From: Agelas oroides
Taxonomy: Eukaryota; Porifera; Demospongiae; Agelasida; Agelasidae
DNA: 64,000 nucleotides
Reading direction: 5' to 3'
Assembly (NCBI GenBank): GCA_949130485.1
Contig: OX422193.1
Span: 1,080,001 to 1,144,000, forward strand
Shown: in pieces, positions 10,793 to 19,657 of the stretch
Position numbering within the stretch: position 1 is the first letter of the stretch
Layout: the number at the start of each line of letters is the position of its first letter
Notes under the pieces: generated by a model
What the model was told of the DNA's origin: nothing
Seen by the model: the letters and a program-made list of their open reading frames with translations, nothing else
Database searches by the model: none
Made by a program: the position numbers and the translations under genes

Positions 10793-12661
10793 TTAAACAG
10801 AGCCGTACTTCTTCTGACTGTTCCCACATGCAGGATAGGTCTCCAGCTCAGGATCTTGTGGGTGATCATTTCCTTGATCATCAGAAACGAGCAACTTAAC
10901 TTCTTCCTCATTTTCATAATCCCCAGGGTGTGTCAGTCTGTCTGGCTCTTCTGATTCTGGAATCAATTGATTTCTCTGTGTTTTCTTACATATCTGAAGA
11001 GCCTTCATCCATACCACCAGTCTGTATATCACATAAATTATCGAGTATACTAAAGGTACAACACCCATCACTTCTATAATCTGAACGGGAACAGACGCAA
11101 CATACTTTGAATACATGATACTAAATAGCACGAAGGCAATGAGTGAAAATGCAATTGAGTCCCAAACGTTAAGCCAAGAACTGTTCTTGTAAGGACGAAA
11201 AAGGAGGAAAAGTAGCGATGCAGTGACCAGACATACAGTAGATACCATCTCATCGTAAAAGCCAAATATAGAACCACCAAACAGTGCAGGCAGAATCACT
11301 ATTCGAAGAACAAGGTAAAGTCCAGCAAAGTACCGGCAGTCCCTTGTACCACTGGTGCCATTCTTGTAGCAACCTTGGAAGACATCAGCAAATGCATGTA
11401 GTGCAAGCAACCTTCTTCCACAGCACCCAAGACACTTCTGAAAGGTTTTCATTGGATACAACAACAGAAAAAGTGCTGGTAAGAACACAAAGATACAAAG
11501 GATGAAGATGGCAGGAAGAGCAAATGGTAGATGTTTCTCACCAAACCATTCTAGTGATGGATCATGGAGCACCCTCTTGGATGGGCTAATTGTTCCTCCA
11601 GTAGGAAGATGTAGTTGTGTGTAGCTCAGAAGCTGAAGTGATATAATCAAGATCTTTGAATAGGAGAGGAGGAGAAATGCAGCAAATGTATGGACAAGTG
11701 AAGCAAATGGGTCCCACTGTCTTCCCCACCTTTGTCTACAGCTGCTGAAACACTTACAAAACACTCGGCACACACAGACAATAACCTGGCAGTCTCTAGC
11801 ATGTAACTGGATACAGATGTATGCAATGATAGTTAGCAACAAAGGATAAAAGGCCACAACGTACTCAAGTGCTACAACATGAAGTGGACCAATCTGATCA
11901 CTCACACAGAAAGGAGGAATGAAATAGCGAAAGAAGTCCAGGTTCCAAATACCATATATGGTATAAAAGACCCTCAAAATGATAGAAACTGGTGATCCAC
12001 TTGCAAGTAAATTGACTAAAGATGTCTGGTTATTTAGAGTACTGACTATTATCTGACACATAAATATGTAAAAATTCATTGGTCCAGAAGTAACACAGCG
12101 ACATTGGAATATTAGCACAACCAGGAAAAGTATGGTGGTGGGGAAAGTGGCAAGAAACACATACAATGTCCAACCAAGGCCACTGCTCATACACGGAAGA
12201 CATTGCATTGAATAAGAAAAGATAGCAGTTCCCAGACCCTCCTGGCATTGGCTGCACATCACTCCAGTGCGGTTCAACCCACTACACAGGAATGGGTTCA
12301 ATTCAGAAACATTCTGCGGAAATTTTACATACAGTCCCTGAACCTCTCCTTTCTTGTTGATAAAATAACAACCACCAACAAAGACCTCATCATCTTCTTC
12401 ATTATAGTCCATGCAATAGGATAGTCGCACCAGAGTCTGATTTGTATTTGGATCACAAAGCACCACCCTCCCTGGGCGGTGGATTGGCTCACCACATTTG
12501 CAGCGGTCTGAACTGTTGTTGATGGGAATAAACCATGATGGACAGCCATGGTTGATACCGTGATTCCCGGTCGCAGCGTGGATCACTTCTTGAAAGCCGT
12601 GAAAACATCCTGGCAAGCAGAAAAGAATATTGATGAATAGTAGGTTGATAGACACGACCAT
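10793..12661 (-). CDS. Multi-pass membrane protein, array gene A
   Basis: A single uninterrupted frame of about 622 codons. The ATG at 12661 aligns with MVVSI of the paralogs; the open frame extends four codons further upstream without an ATG. It has a signal peptide, a Cys-rich ectodomain with N-glycosylation sequons (motifs GCPSWFIP, RCKCGEPIHRPG, CSQCQEGLG, QCLPC), about ten hydrophobic segments, a Cys-rich loop, the family signature QGCYKNGTSGTRDCRYFAG, and a polar tail ending CGNSQKKYGSV. Its upstream 150 bp does not match the module shared by B to F, so it is probably regulated differently. It is divergent to B. Function unknown; a receptor or transporter role is conjecture. Confidence 0.88.
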   Translation of the reverse strand: MVVSINLLFINILFCLPGCFHGFQEVIHAATGNHGINHGCPSWFIPINNSSDRCKCGEPIHRPGRVVLCDPNTNQTLVRLSYCMDYNEEDDEVFVGGCYFINKKGEVQGLYVKFPQNVSELNPFLCSGLNRTGVMCSQCQEGLGTAIFSYSMQCLPCMSSGLGWTLYVFLATFPTTILFLVVLIFQCRCVTSGPMNFYIFMCQIIVSTLNNQTSLVNLLASGSPVSIILRVFYTIYGIWNLDFFRYFIPPFCVSDQIGPLHVVALEYVVAFYPLLLTIIAYICIQLHARDCQVIVCVCRVFCKCFSSCRQRWGRQWDPFASLVHTFAAFLLLSYSKILIISLQLLSYTQLHLPTGGTISPSKRVLHDPSLEWFGEKHLPFALPAIFILCIFVFLPALFLLLYPMKTFQKCLGCCGRRLLALHAFADVFQGCYKNGTSGTRDCRYFAGLYLVLRIVILPALFGGSIFGFYDEMVSTVCLVTASLLFLLFRPYKNSSWLNVWDSIAFSLIAFVLFSIMYSKYVASVPVQIIEVMGVVPLVYSIIYVIYRLVVWMKALQICKKTQRNQLIPESEEPDRLTHPGDYENEEEVKLLVSDDQGNDHPQDPELETYPACGNSQKKYGSV

Positions 12662-12850
12662 ATCGAACACCAACGACTGCCGGTCTCACGGTGACCACGG
12701 TACGAATCGGCGTGCGCACCTTATTTGTTCGATACGCGGCAGGATGCGTTAAACGGGTTTTAAGTAGTAATAGTCACGTGACATCCAGTATACAGTCTCT
12801 TGCCAGGCTGTTCCTGGGTTTTAACCCTTACGGGCCTGGGAACGAGGCTA
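12662..12850. other. Upstream region of gene A with a short foldback element
   Basis: The first 60 bp upstream of A is CpG-rich and unlike the other paralogs. A hairpin of the TAGCCTC family ends at 12850 (GGGCCTGGGAACGAGGCTA). Confidence 0.5.
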
Positions 12851-13400
12851 GCAGTGATATATAGTTATAGTTCATGTCCAAACATCTGACTGAATTGTAT
12901 AGAAGTCAAATATGGAGACGTATAAATGAGAATAGTATTTAGCTGCAGTGGTGGCCGTGGCTAGTCTAGTTAATAGACCTGGAAACACTGCTTTGTGTAT
13001 TGTGTAATGGCACCGACAGATCTGGTTCTATACTATCGACACTAATCATTGGATGCAAACAGCACTTCAACACTCTTGTGGAACTGTCCAGTTCAGTATA
13101 ATTATACACTCTATGCACTTCAAACAAGTGCCAATACAGTCATCAAACATTTTCAGTGAACAATGTGACGTGTGCAGTACTTTTCCTGGTACCAAAACTT
13201 CATTGAATAAGGCACTTTATGAATTCTGATGGTCTCCTTATATTTGTCTTTGTCGGAAGTCACTTTGGTCATCTCGGTTCCTCATCTGAATACAGTGGAG
13301 TGTTGCACTGTTTCCGCTGAGCTGCATGATTCAGTGGACACCTTGATTAGACTTTCCAGATCATGCAAAAATAAATTATGAGAGAGGGCATTATTAATTT
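12851..13400. repeat. Dispersed repeat R1, copy 1
   Basis: Full-length R1, on the inverse strand relative to the copies at 26890 and 31690. Its inner block of about 62 bp (AGTTAATAGACC to CTGGTTCT) is inverted relative to the flanks when compared with those two copies. Confidence 0.7.
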
Positions 13401-13456
13401 AATTTGAATATGACAGACAAACAATTGCTGCTTGAATACAGAATAATGACTGAGTA

Positions 13457-13732
13457 TTAAGACCTAAATCCTACCCAATAGCTTAGTGCAGTTACGTATT
13501 CTTCTGATGAGTACTCGTCATTGGTAAACTTCTGCTGGATGGTCTTCAGCCTTTTCTCTTTAGTTCTGTATGCCTTCCTTGTTGGTGCAAGTACTCCTCC
13601 AGCTTCCAGCTGCCTCAAAGTCACTTTTGTTGCCGCCTGCTCAGTTTTGAATAAGTGTACCAGCTCGTAGATGTTAGGATGACTTTTTCCTGCCAGCCTA
13701 TTAATCTTAATTATTATGCCACCCTTCGACAT
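13457..13732 (-). pseudogene. MULE-type transposase C-terminal remnant
   Basis: The 91-residue frame contains KSHPNIYELVHLFKTEQ, then a Thr/Leu-rich link and a Lys/Arg-rich stretch (YRTKEKRLKTIQQKF) ending YVTALSYWVGF. This order (HPxIWxFIxxLxxEQ, then a basic region, then a short conserved end) is that of the C-terminus of animal MULE/FLYWCH-associated transposases. The catalytic core is missing, so it is a relic. The FLYWCH domain near 23000, also on the minus strand, could come from the same kind of element. Confidence 0.6.
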
Positions 13733-13803
13733 GGTTATTTGTCGGAAGCTAGTTTTCCCTTTGTTATTTAACTCTTGACCTTAACATAGGACATTATGTA
13801 CCA

Positions 13804-14018
13804 TCAACAAGCAATACAAAGAGGATGTACAAAGATTAAAGCACTAAAAAATTGAGTAGATGAAACATCAGTAGACGAAATTGGAGTAGACGAAACGGCT
13901 GTAGATGAAACTGGAGTAGACGAACCAGGTATATATAAATCTCTCTGAGGTGCCCATACCTTGGTTGTGCTGATTCTCCTCGACATATCTGGTGTAATCT
14001 GATCCGACGTGGTGGCCA
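13804..14018 (-). CDS. Possible short exon with pentapeptide repeats
   Basis: From an ATG at about 14018 the minus strand encodes MATTSDQITPDMSRRISTTK, where a GTATGG donor-like site occurs. The frame otherwise continues into five 15-bp repeats (13853-13925) encoding SST-x-V/I units, then stops. Because the repeat is 15 bp, the frame is preserved. Either the first 20 codons are a first exon of an unknown gene or the whole is a chance frame. Confidence 0.2.
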
Positions 14019-14029
14019 TCACGAACAAT

Positions 14030-14560
14030 GTACTTTTAATTAGGCCATACCAAATTGATTTTATGTTTCACGGATTGCTTAGGTCAGAAACATGACCAGG
14101 TGTCATGAAAATATACACACCCCGTAAATATGGGCATCCCGGGGTTCCCATTTTTACATGATTTTAGGCATCCTGTCGTGATTATAGGAACCCCCTTTAG
14201 CACGCAAACGGCGGGAAGGTTATGATGACGCGTACAGCACTGGAAGTATGGTCAGTTGTCAAAACATGTCATGCACAGAATGGCCAAGTATAAAGTGGCA
14301 AATTCAGGTAGTATAGAGCATATACCCGGAGAGATAGAAAAGAAATGGGAGACCAAGAGATCAGTGAACTAACTTTTACTTAATTAATTTTTGTATAATT
14401 ATTATGTACAATACATGCTAGGATGTTTTGAAGTCAAAATGCAGTGTGGTTTGTGTGGTGAATAACGTTAGCTAGAAAGCCTATTTTCACGTAAGTATAG
14501 GCACCCAGATGTCTACATTTACGTGAAAAGGTTTTACCGTATGCATAAGATGCCTATTGT
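14030..14560. other. No gene seen
   Basis: AT-rich sequence with a weak hairpin near 14488-14527 (TTTTCACGTAA against its inverse). Nothing else recognised. Confidence 0.4.
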
Positions 14561-14990
14561 TACGAGCAAAGTAACCGCACCCCAAGATGCTTAATGCTTA
14601 TAAGAGGTAATGTTTGCTGGTAGGCCACTGCTACCTAGCTACAAGACCTGAAGTAGGTTTTAGAGATCAGGATTTTGTGCTGCAAATTTTCCTGAAGTGG
14701 AAAACCTTAGAGTTCAGAGTTTTGTGTGCTACTCGTGGGCAAATTTCACTGTTTGCGTGGGATACCTATTTTCACATAGGGATGTCTATAATCATAGTTA
14801 ACACGGGTGTCACCTAGCAACATTGAAAACATTTTACGCCAAACCTTGAGTAGAGATACAAATTTTTACTGTTGTAAGGGAAGTGCTACATAATAATTAC
14901 CAATCTCGCAATCTCATTGGCCCTTACCACTTTGGGGAATAATGCATGGGCTGAGCACGAGACTAGGTAGCCTGGGATTTATGCTCAATA
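14560..14990. repeat. Dispersed repeat R3, extended copy
   Basis: Matches 38620-38880 (AGCAAAGTAACCGCACCCC, GGTTTTAGAGATCAGGATTT) and then 39240-39400 in the same orientation. Shares its right half with 7560-7750. Confidence 0.65.
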
Positions 14991-15299
14991 AGCACCTGAC
15001 TCCGAGGACAAGGGTGGTTATTGTAAACCGTAAATCCCAGACTAACATGCATTATGTGTTATAACCTCAAACCTGATTGGTCCTTGCTCTTAGTAGTAAA
15101 CATACAAGGTAGTTTACACTGTAAACAAGGTAGCTTATAGAAAGCATCATTTTACAACTTCCTGTGGTACAACATCTTTTTACAACTTCCTCTGTTACTA
15201 TAGAAACAAGGGTGAAGTGGAGAATGTATGTATGTAGATATACACACATGTCACTGCAAGAACTATATACTCAGTTAAAATAACCTCTTGAGTGGTTAT

Positions 15300-15985
15300 T
15301 CTACTTTTAGTGCATTGGCCCACCTTCTACATAAGTCATGTTGTCATGATGGTGGAAGGTTTTACATCAATGCTTTATCCACCTTCCGCTTTGTATACCA
15401 CTTGCATAAACTTCCCTGTTCTTGTAGCATATTCATGTATGTGCTTTGTATTTGCCCATCCATAGCTGGCTGTCATGAGGGATATAAGTATTGTACACTC
15501 GAACAAAAGATGCTTTAACCACTGTCTTTGCCATCTGGAACTTGGAGTATTGCAACAATTGAAGTTGTTCTAAGGCTTGTGCATAGGCTAACAATTAATA
15601 GTTAATGATTGCCTCTTACAGTTCACATGACAAGGAAAAGGAACAATGCATGCCTTTTACTTTGTATTGTGCTTAACCTTGGTGCATGTAAGTAAACTTC
15701 CAGCTACCATTGTAGCAACTTCATTTTATGTACTCCATGCATTGGCTTTGTATTTGTCCATAATTGGCTGTCACAAGGATGCCTTTGCCATCTGCATGGA
15801 ACTTGGAGTATTGTAAGGGCTGGGAATGGTATACATAGGCCAACAATAGTTGATGAGTCTTACAGTTCACATGACAAGGAAAAGGAACAATGCCTTTCGC
15901 TTTGTATTGTGGTAAACTTCCAAGTCTACCATTGTAGCGAATTCATTTTATGTACTCCATGCATTGGCTTTGTATTTGTCCACAG
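15300..15985. repeat. Degenerate tandem repeat with a unit of about 220-300 bp
   Basis: The blocks GCTTTGTATTTGTCCATA, CTTACAGTTCACATGACAAG and GGAAAAGGAACAATGC recur at about 15445, 15600, 15745, 15860 and 15965, with indels between units. About two and a half copies. No conserved frame. Confidence 0.6.
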
Positions 15986-16256
15986 TTAGCAGGTAAGGCT
16001 GTTCAGGGAGGTGCTTGGAAATGGCCATTTTGAAGCCTCTGGGCATGGAATGGATCAGCTGGCATATCCTGTCTATACATATTACTTTGCACGACCTGCA
16101 CTATGGGAATTTGTAAAAACGATGGTGCACACTACAGAAACACAACATAAGTACCAGGCAAAGTTCAGTTTGAGCTTGTGAATAGCAAGCCTGCCCCAAG
16201 TTGTAATGAGAGATCTTGTGACATTGTCGTAGTCTTGCCGGACTTTGTTGCGGACA
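15985..16256. repeat. Inverted repeat arm paired with 19096-19372
   Basis: Over about 270 bp this matches 19096-19372 inverted with few differences, for example GGAAATGGCCATTTTGAAGC and its inverse. The two arms flank the Ginger-like element and about 1.1 kb of unrecognised DNA. A frame shared by both arms (LITTWGRLAIHKLKLNFAW) is not a known domain. Confidence 0.75.
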
Positions 16257-16446
16257 GCAGTGAACTTGCATAAAATTACATAAGGCCACCCCAAGTTGTA
16301 CTTCTGTTTCTGCTCCTCCATTCTGGAGCATTTCAGAATTCCTGTATAATGAGCATGTGCAGAAGCAGTGCTCACTGTAATGTAAAGGGACTTCTGTGCA
16401 GGTGTTTATCTTACATTTCCAGCCTACCTGCTTTAAAGTGTTCACC

Positions 16447-16769
16447 TATAGAGCGTTTTCATCACGTGAACAAATTCCATATACTAGAAATAAACCGCCA
16501 TGTTGGTGTACAACTTGTACAGTATGTTATTAGCAGTATATGCAATATCGATTAAAAAACCCACAGGTAAGAGTTTATATAGCTGTTTTAACTTATGTGG
16601 CAATGGTATTTTGTCCGATTCAACACATATTAGAAGCATTATAAGTATATCACTCATTTCGTGAAGATCGCCATAGAAGCTCCTATCTCATTGTACATGA
16701 ACATGGCGGCTGTTTTCTGTTTTCCTTCGTAATCTCGAAGGTAACGACATCACATGAAAACGCTCTATA
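16447..16769. mobile_element. MITE with TIR around GAGCGTTTTCATCACGTGA
   Basis: The left end TATAGAGCGTTTTCATCACG and the right end CACATGAAAACGCTCTATA are inverse of each other over about 22 bp. The 320-bp interior has no transposase. Confidence 0.7.
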
Positions 16770-16794
16770 TAAAGACTGTGTCATGGATATTGGG

Positions 16795-17992
16795 ACCCCC
16801 GATTTTGGGGACCCCCCATCGCCAAATCTATATAGATTTGGGGATCCCATCCCCAAATCTACATAGACATGTATCTATGGTAGATATGGGGACCCCTACC
16901 TATATACCTTTTTTTTTTGTTGTGCTATGGCTTTGGCTGTGCTTAACTGCATCATTTATGTCACTGACAATCATAAACATGCTATCAAAGAGTGAAAGGA
17001 AAAGAAACTGCAATAGGTTACATGCACTACAAAACCACTGTTCTACACTATTGAGCATAGATCTAAGATTGATGCACCTAAGGTGATACCACTCTCCGCA
17101 AGAGTCACAGCATACCATGTTGTCCCATGTCTCGGGCGTTTGACAGGTACAAAACACTTCTATTTCATGAAATGGGAAGTGCATCTGTTTAGGCTTATAG
17201 CCGATGGAGTGCGGGAAATAAGATAGTTTCCTCTGGCGAAAGCACCTCTCCAGGTGTTGTCTCATCTTCTGGTCAAACACAATTATACTTACATCATCTC
17301 CCAGAGAACACAATTATACTTACATCATCTCCCAGAGCAGCATGGTACTCATAAGCAATTGCAAATACACCACGATCTTTTGTGCCATGCTGTTGCTTGA
17401 TGTTTGGCACATTCACCACCAGGTGAGGGTTGAATCTTTCACCATGACACTTGTCATGGATGGACGAAATGGATTTTGTTCTGCTGCTCTCGGTCTTCAA
17501 TCACAAGCCTCGGTGTTGCAGAAATTGTCTTTCCTAGTCAAGAGAAAAGGATGCAGGTTTATATCATAGTTAATTGCTAGCCGATCGCCAAAAGTCATCG
17601 ATCCTTCGCTAATTTTGGAAGTGATCAGTCGATAGAGATGCATCTCCTGTGCTTGGAAAAACTTAGATTGTTTCCAAAGAGCGAGTTTGTCGTCTTTCTG
17701 GACTGTTTCGGGGTACTTTCCATGTTTGATGTAGCCGTAGATCTGTTGATAAGTGAATTTCCCCTCACTTTCAGCTTCCATTGCTTTAATTGATACATGT
17801 AGCTTCGAAGATAGCTTTTCCTACGGCCTACAGATTTCATATCCTTGGGCTATTAGACTTCACTCAATCACGGTACAACCGTTGACATCAATTGACATCA
17901 ATTAACAGCGGGGTCCCTAAATCTACGCGGCAGTCCCCAAATTGACGTAGAATTAGGGACGGGGTCCCCATATCTACGGGGTCCCCAATAAG
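16795..17992 (-). mobile_element. Ginger-like DNA transposon, internally deleted
   Basis: Both ends consist of reiterated GGGGACCCC/GGGGTCCC blocks in inverted arrangement (16795-16905 and 17905-17992). On the minus strand the inside encodes, in order, an N-terminal fragment, an Ulp1-like protease end and a PHD finger. The integrase core expected between the first two parts is absent, so this is a deletion derivative. The Ginger assignment rests on the N-terminal fragment resembling gypsy-integrase-related transposases and on the C-terminal module types; it is an inference. Confidence 0.6.
16960..17781 (-). pseudogene. Transposase remnant: N-terminal fragment, Ulp1-like end, PHD finger
   Basis: From an ATG at 17781 the first piece contains YGYIKHGKYPE and KLALWKQSKFF, typical of the region before the zinc-binding domain of gypsy-type integrases. 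A second frame (about 17294-17500) gives QQHGTKDRGVFAIAY. In C48 (Ulp1-like) proteases the residue before G here is the catalytic Cys (DCG); this copy has Arg. A third frame (16960-17313) gives MRQHLERCFRQRK and then a PHD finger with Cys pairs CTC, CDSC, GEWYHLRC and CSAC. A 31-bp tandem duplication at 17278-17339 breaks the protease end. The protein is dead. Confidence 0.6.
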
Positions 17993-17994
17993 AG

Positions 17995-19095
17995 AACGGA
18001 AATAGCATATTCTTGTGATCCTGGTAATGATACAGGTTTCTTATACAGTGATGTACTGGCAAACGCATGATTGTTACTTGTGTTGCTGATGTACTGCCCA
18101 CGTGCACAGTAGCAGGAAGTCCAGACCAGAAACAAAAGTATAACTTCGAATAGCATTATTGTTACTACATTATGATCTCAGTGCACAGACAATTATAGTT
18201 GACTCACACTTTAACTTTACACAGCATAGTTGCTTTCGTCCGGGTCCACCAAATTTTGGCTTGTTAACACAAAACGGACGTCACCACAACCTTCCACTAA
18301 ACACCCTTCACACCCCCTACATTTTGACATCTTCTCGCCTATTAGCAGTAACAACTGTCTCCAGTGCGTGCATGTGACTTTCCTAATAAGCTGCAAAGCG
18401 TGTTGGTTTCACTGGCTTCCGTATATCAGCTGTTGATGCTGCTGCCTCTATTCCGCCTCACCCTTAGCTTGATATGAGCATACAATGTAGTACTCTTAAT
18501 GAGACCAACAGACAAAGGCACAAAGTCCCTGCCCATCGGAACAGGGCTTATATTCAAGCAGACTGCCTTTGTTATTGTAATACACTTCCGCTATCATTTA
18601 GAGGCACAGGCAGCAAAATGCCAAGTGTTAGTAAATAGGACTTCCAGTGAAATAACACTTTGATGAGTTGTACTTCTGCTAGCACTTATAAGCCACTTCA
18701 CACCAAGAGTGACCACCCTCCCAGCCACACACACCGCAGATTGATATTCAGATCCTAAAAGAGGCTGCTAAGAAGGCAAATACTGCCCCTGTCATCACGT
18801 CCTACTGAAATAGTGCCAGCAGCATCAATGGTTGACATATATATACAGAAGTCAACATGCTTTTACAGTTTAATGACAGGCACATGCATTCACTAAGAAA
18901 AGTCGCTACTTTTTATAGGCAAGAAGGGAGAGCCTGGGAACAAGGCAAGGGGTGTGAAGGCTGTTTAGTGGAAGAGGACTGTCTCTTTCGTGCTGACAAG
19001 CCAAAATTTTGCTGGACCCAAACATTGTTGTGCAAAGAGCAAGTGTGAGCAAACAGTAATTGTCTGTGCACTGACACATTCACATAATTTTATTG
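17995..19095. other. No gene seen
   Basis: More than 1 kb of moderate-complexity sequence with only short frames. No repeat family shared with the rest of the window was recognised, apart from the edges. Confidence 0.4.
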
Positions 19096-19372
19096 CTGCC
19101 CACAACAAAGTCCAGCAAGACTACGACAATGTCACAAGATCTCTCATTACAACTTGGGGCAGGCTTGCTATTCACAAGCTCAAACTGAACTTTGCCTGGT
19201 ACTTATGTTGTGTTTCTGTAGTGTGCACCATCGTTTTTACAAATTCCCATAGTGCAGGTCGTGCAAAGTAATATGTATAGACAGGATATGCCAGCTGATC
19301 CATTCCATGCCCAGAGGCTTCAAAATGGCCATTTCCAAGCACCTCCCTGAACAGCCTTACCTGCTATCTCAG
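19096..19372. repeat. Inverted repeat arm paired with 15985-16256
   Basis: See the partner arm. This arm ends less than 300 bp upstream of gene B. Confidence 0.75.
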
Positions 19373-19550
19373 TGCCAGTATTGTAGCAGATGGAGAAGAC
19401 CAACACATGGCAAGTGAATCTCGTTCTGTGACTGATACACTCATATAGCTTTCTTCATGACATTTGCTTACTCGTATCAAAGGGGTTAAACGTACTGATT
19501 AATTATTCATAAGGTTTCAAACCGGGTGAATTTAGCGTATCCCCAACTGT

Positions 19551-19657
19551 AAACGAGTTCGCATACTGCTTTGAACGAGTCATATGATTGATCATACGCT
19601 CGCTGCTCAGCATTTTACGCGAAAATTTCCGTCGTTAGCTAAACGTTTGCGTTCAGT
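19551..19657 (+). promoter_or_regulatory. Conserved upstream module of gene B
   Basis: The block holds GAGTTCGCAT, TTTGAACGAGTC, CGCTCGCTGCTC and GCGAAAATTTCC and ends TTTGCGTTCAGT just before the ATG. The same order of motifs precedes C, D, E and F. It likely holds the core promoter and 5' untranslated region; no TATA box is evident. The role is inferred from conservation only. Confidence 0.55.

Noticed and set aside
11284..11505. Antisense frames inside the array genes (also at 20823, 30144, 37551, 41693 and 57454)
   Set aside because: The same antisense frame appears in every copy because the sense sequence is conserved. It shows no independent features.
16960..17313. Host chromatin gene with a PHD finger
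   Set aside because: It lies within inverted GGGGACCCC ends, is fused to transposon-type protease and integrase fragments, and has a second copy in a similar element.
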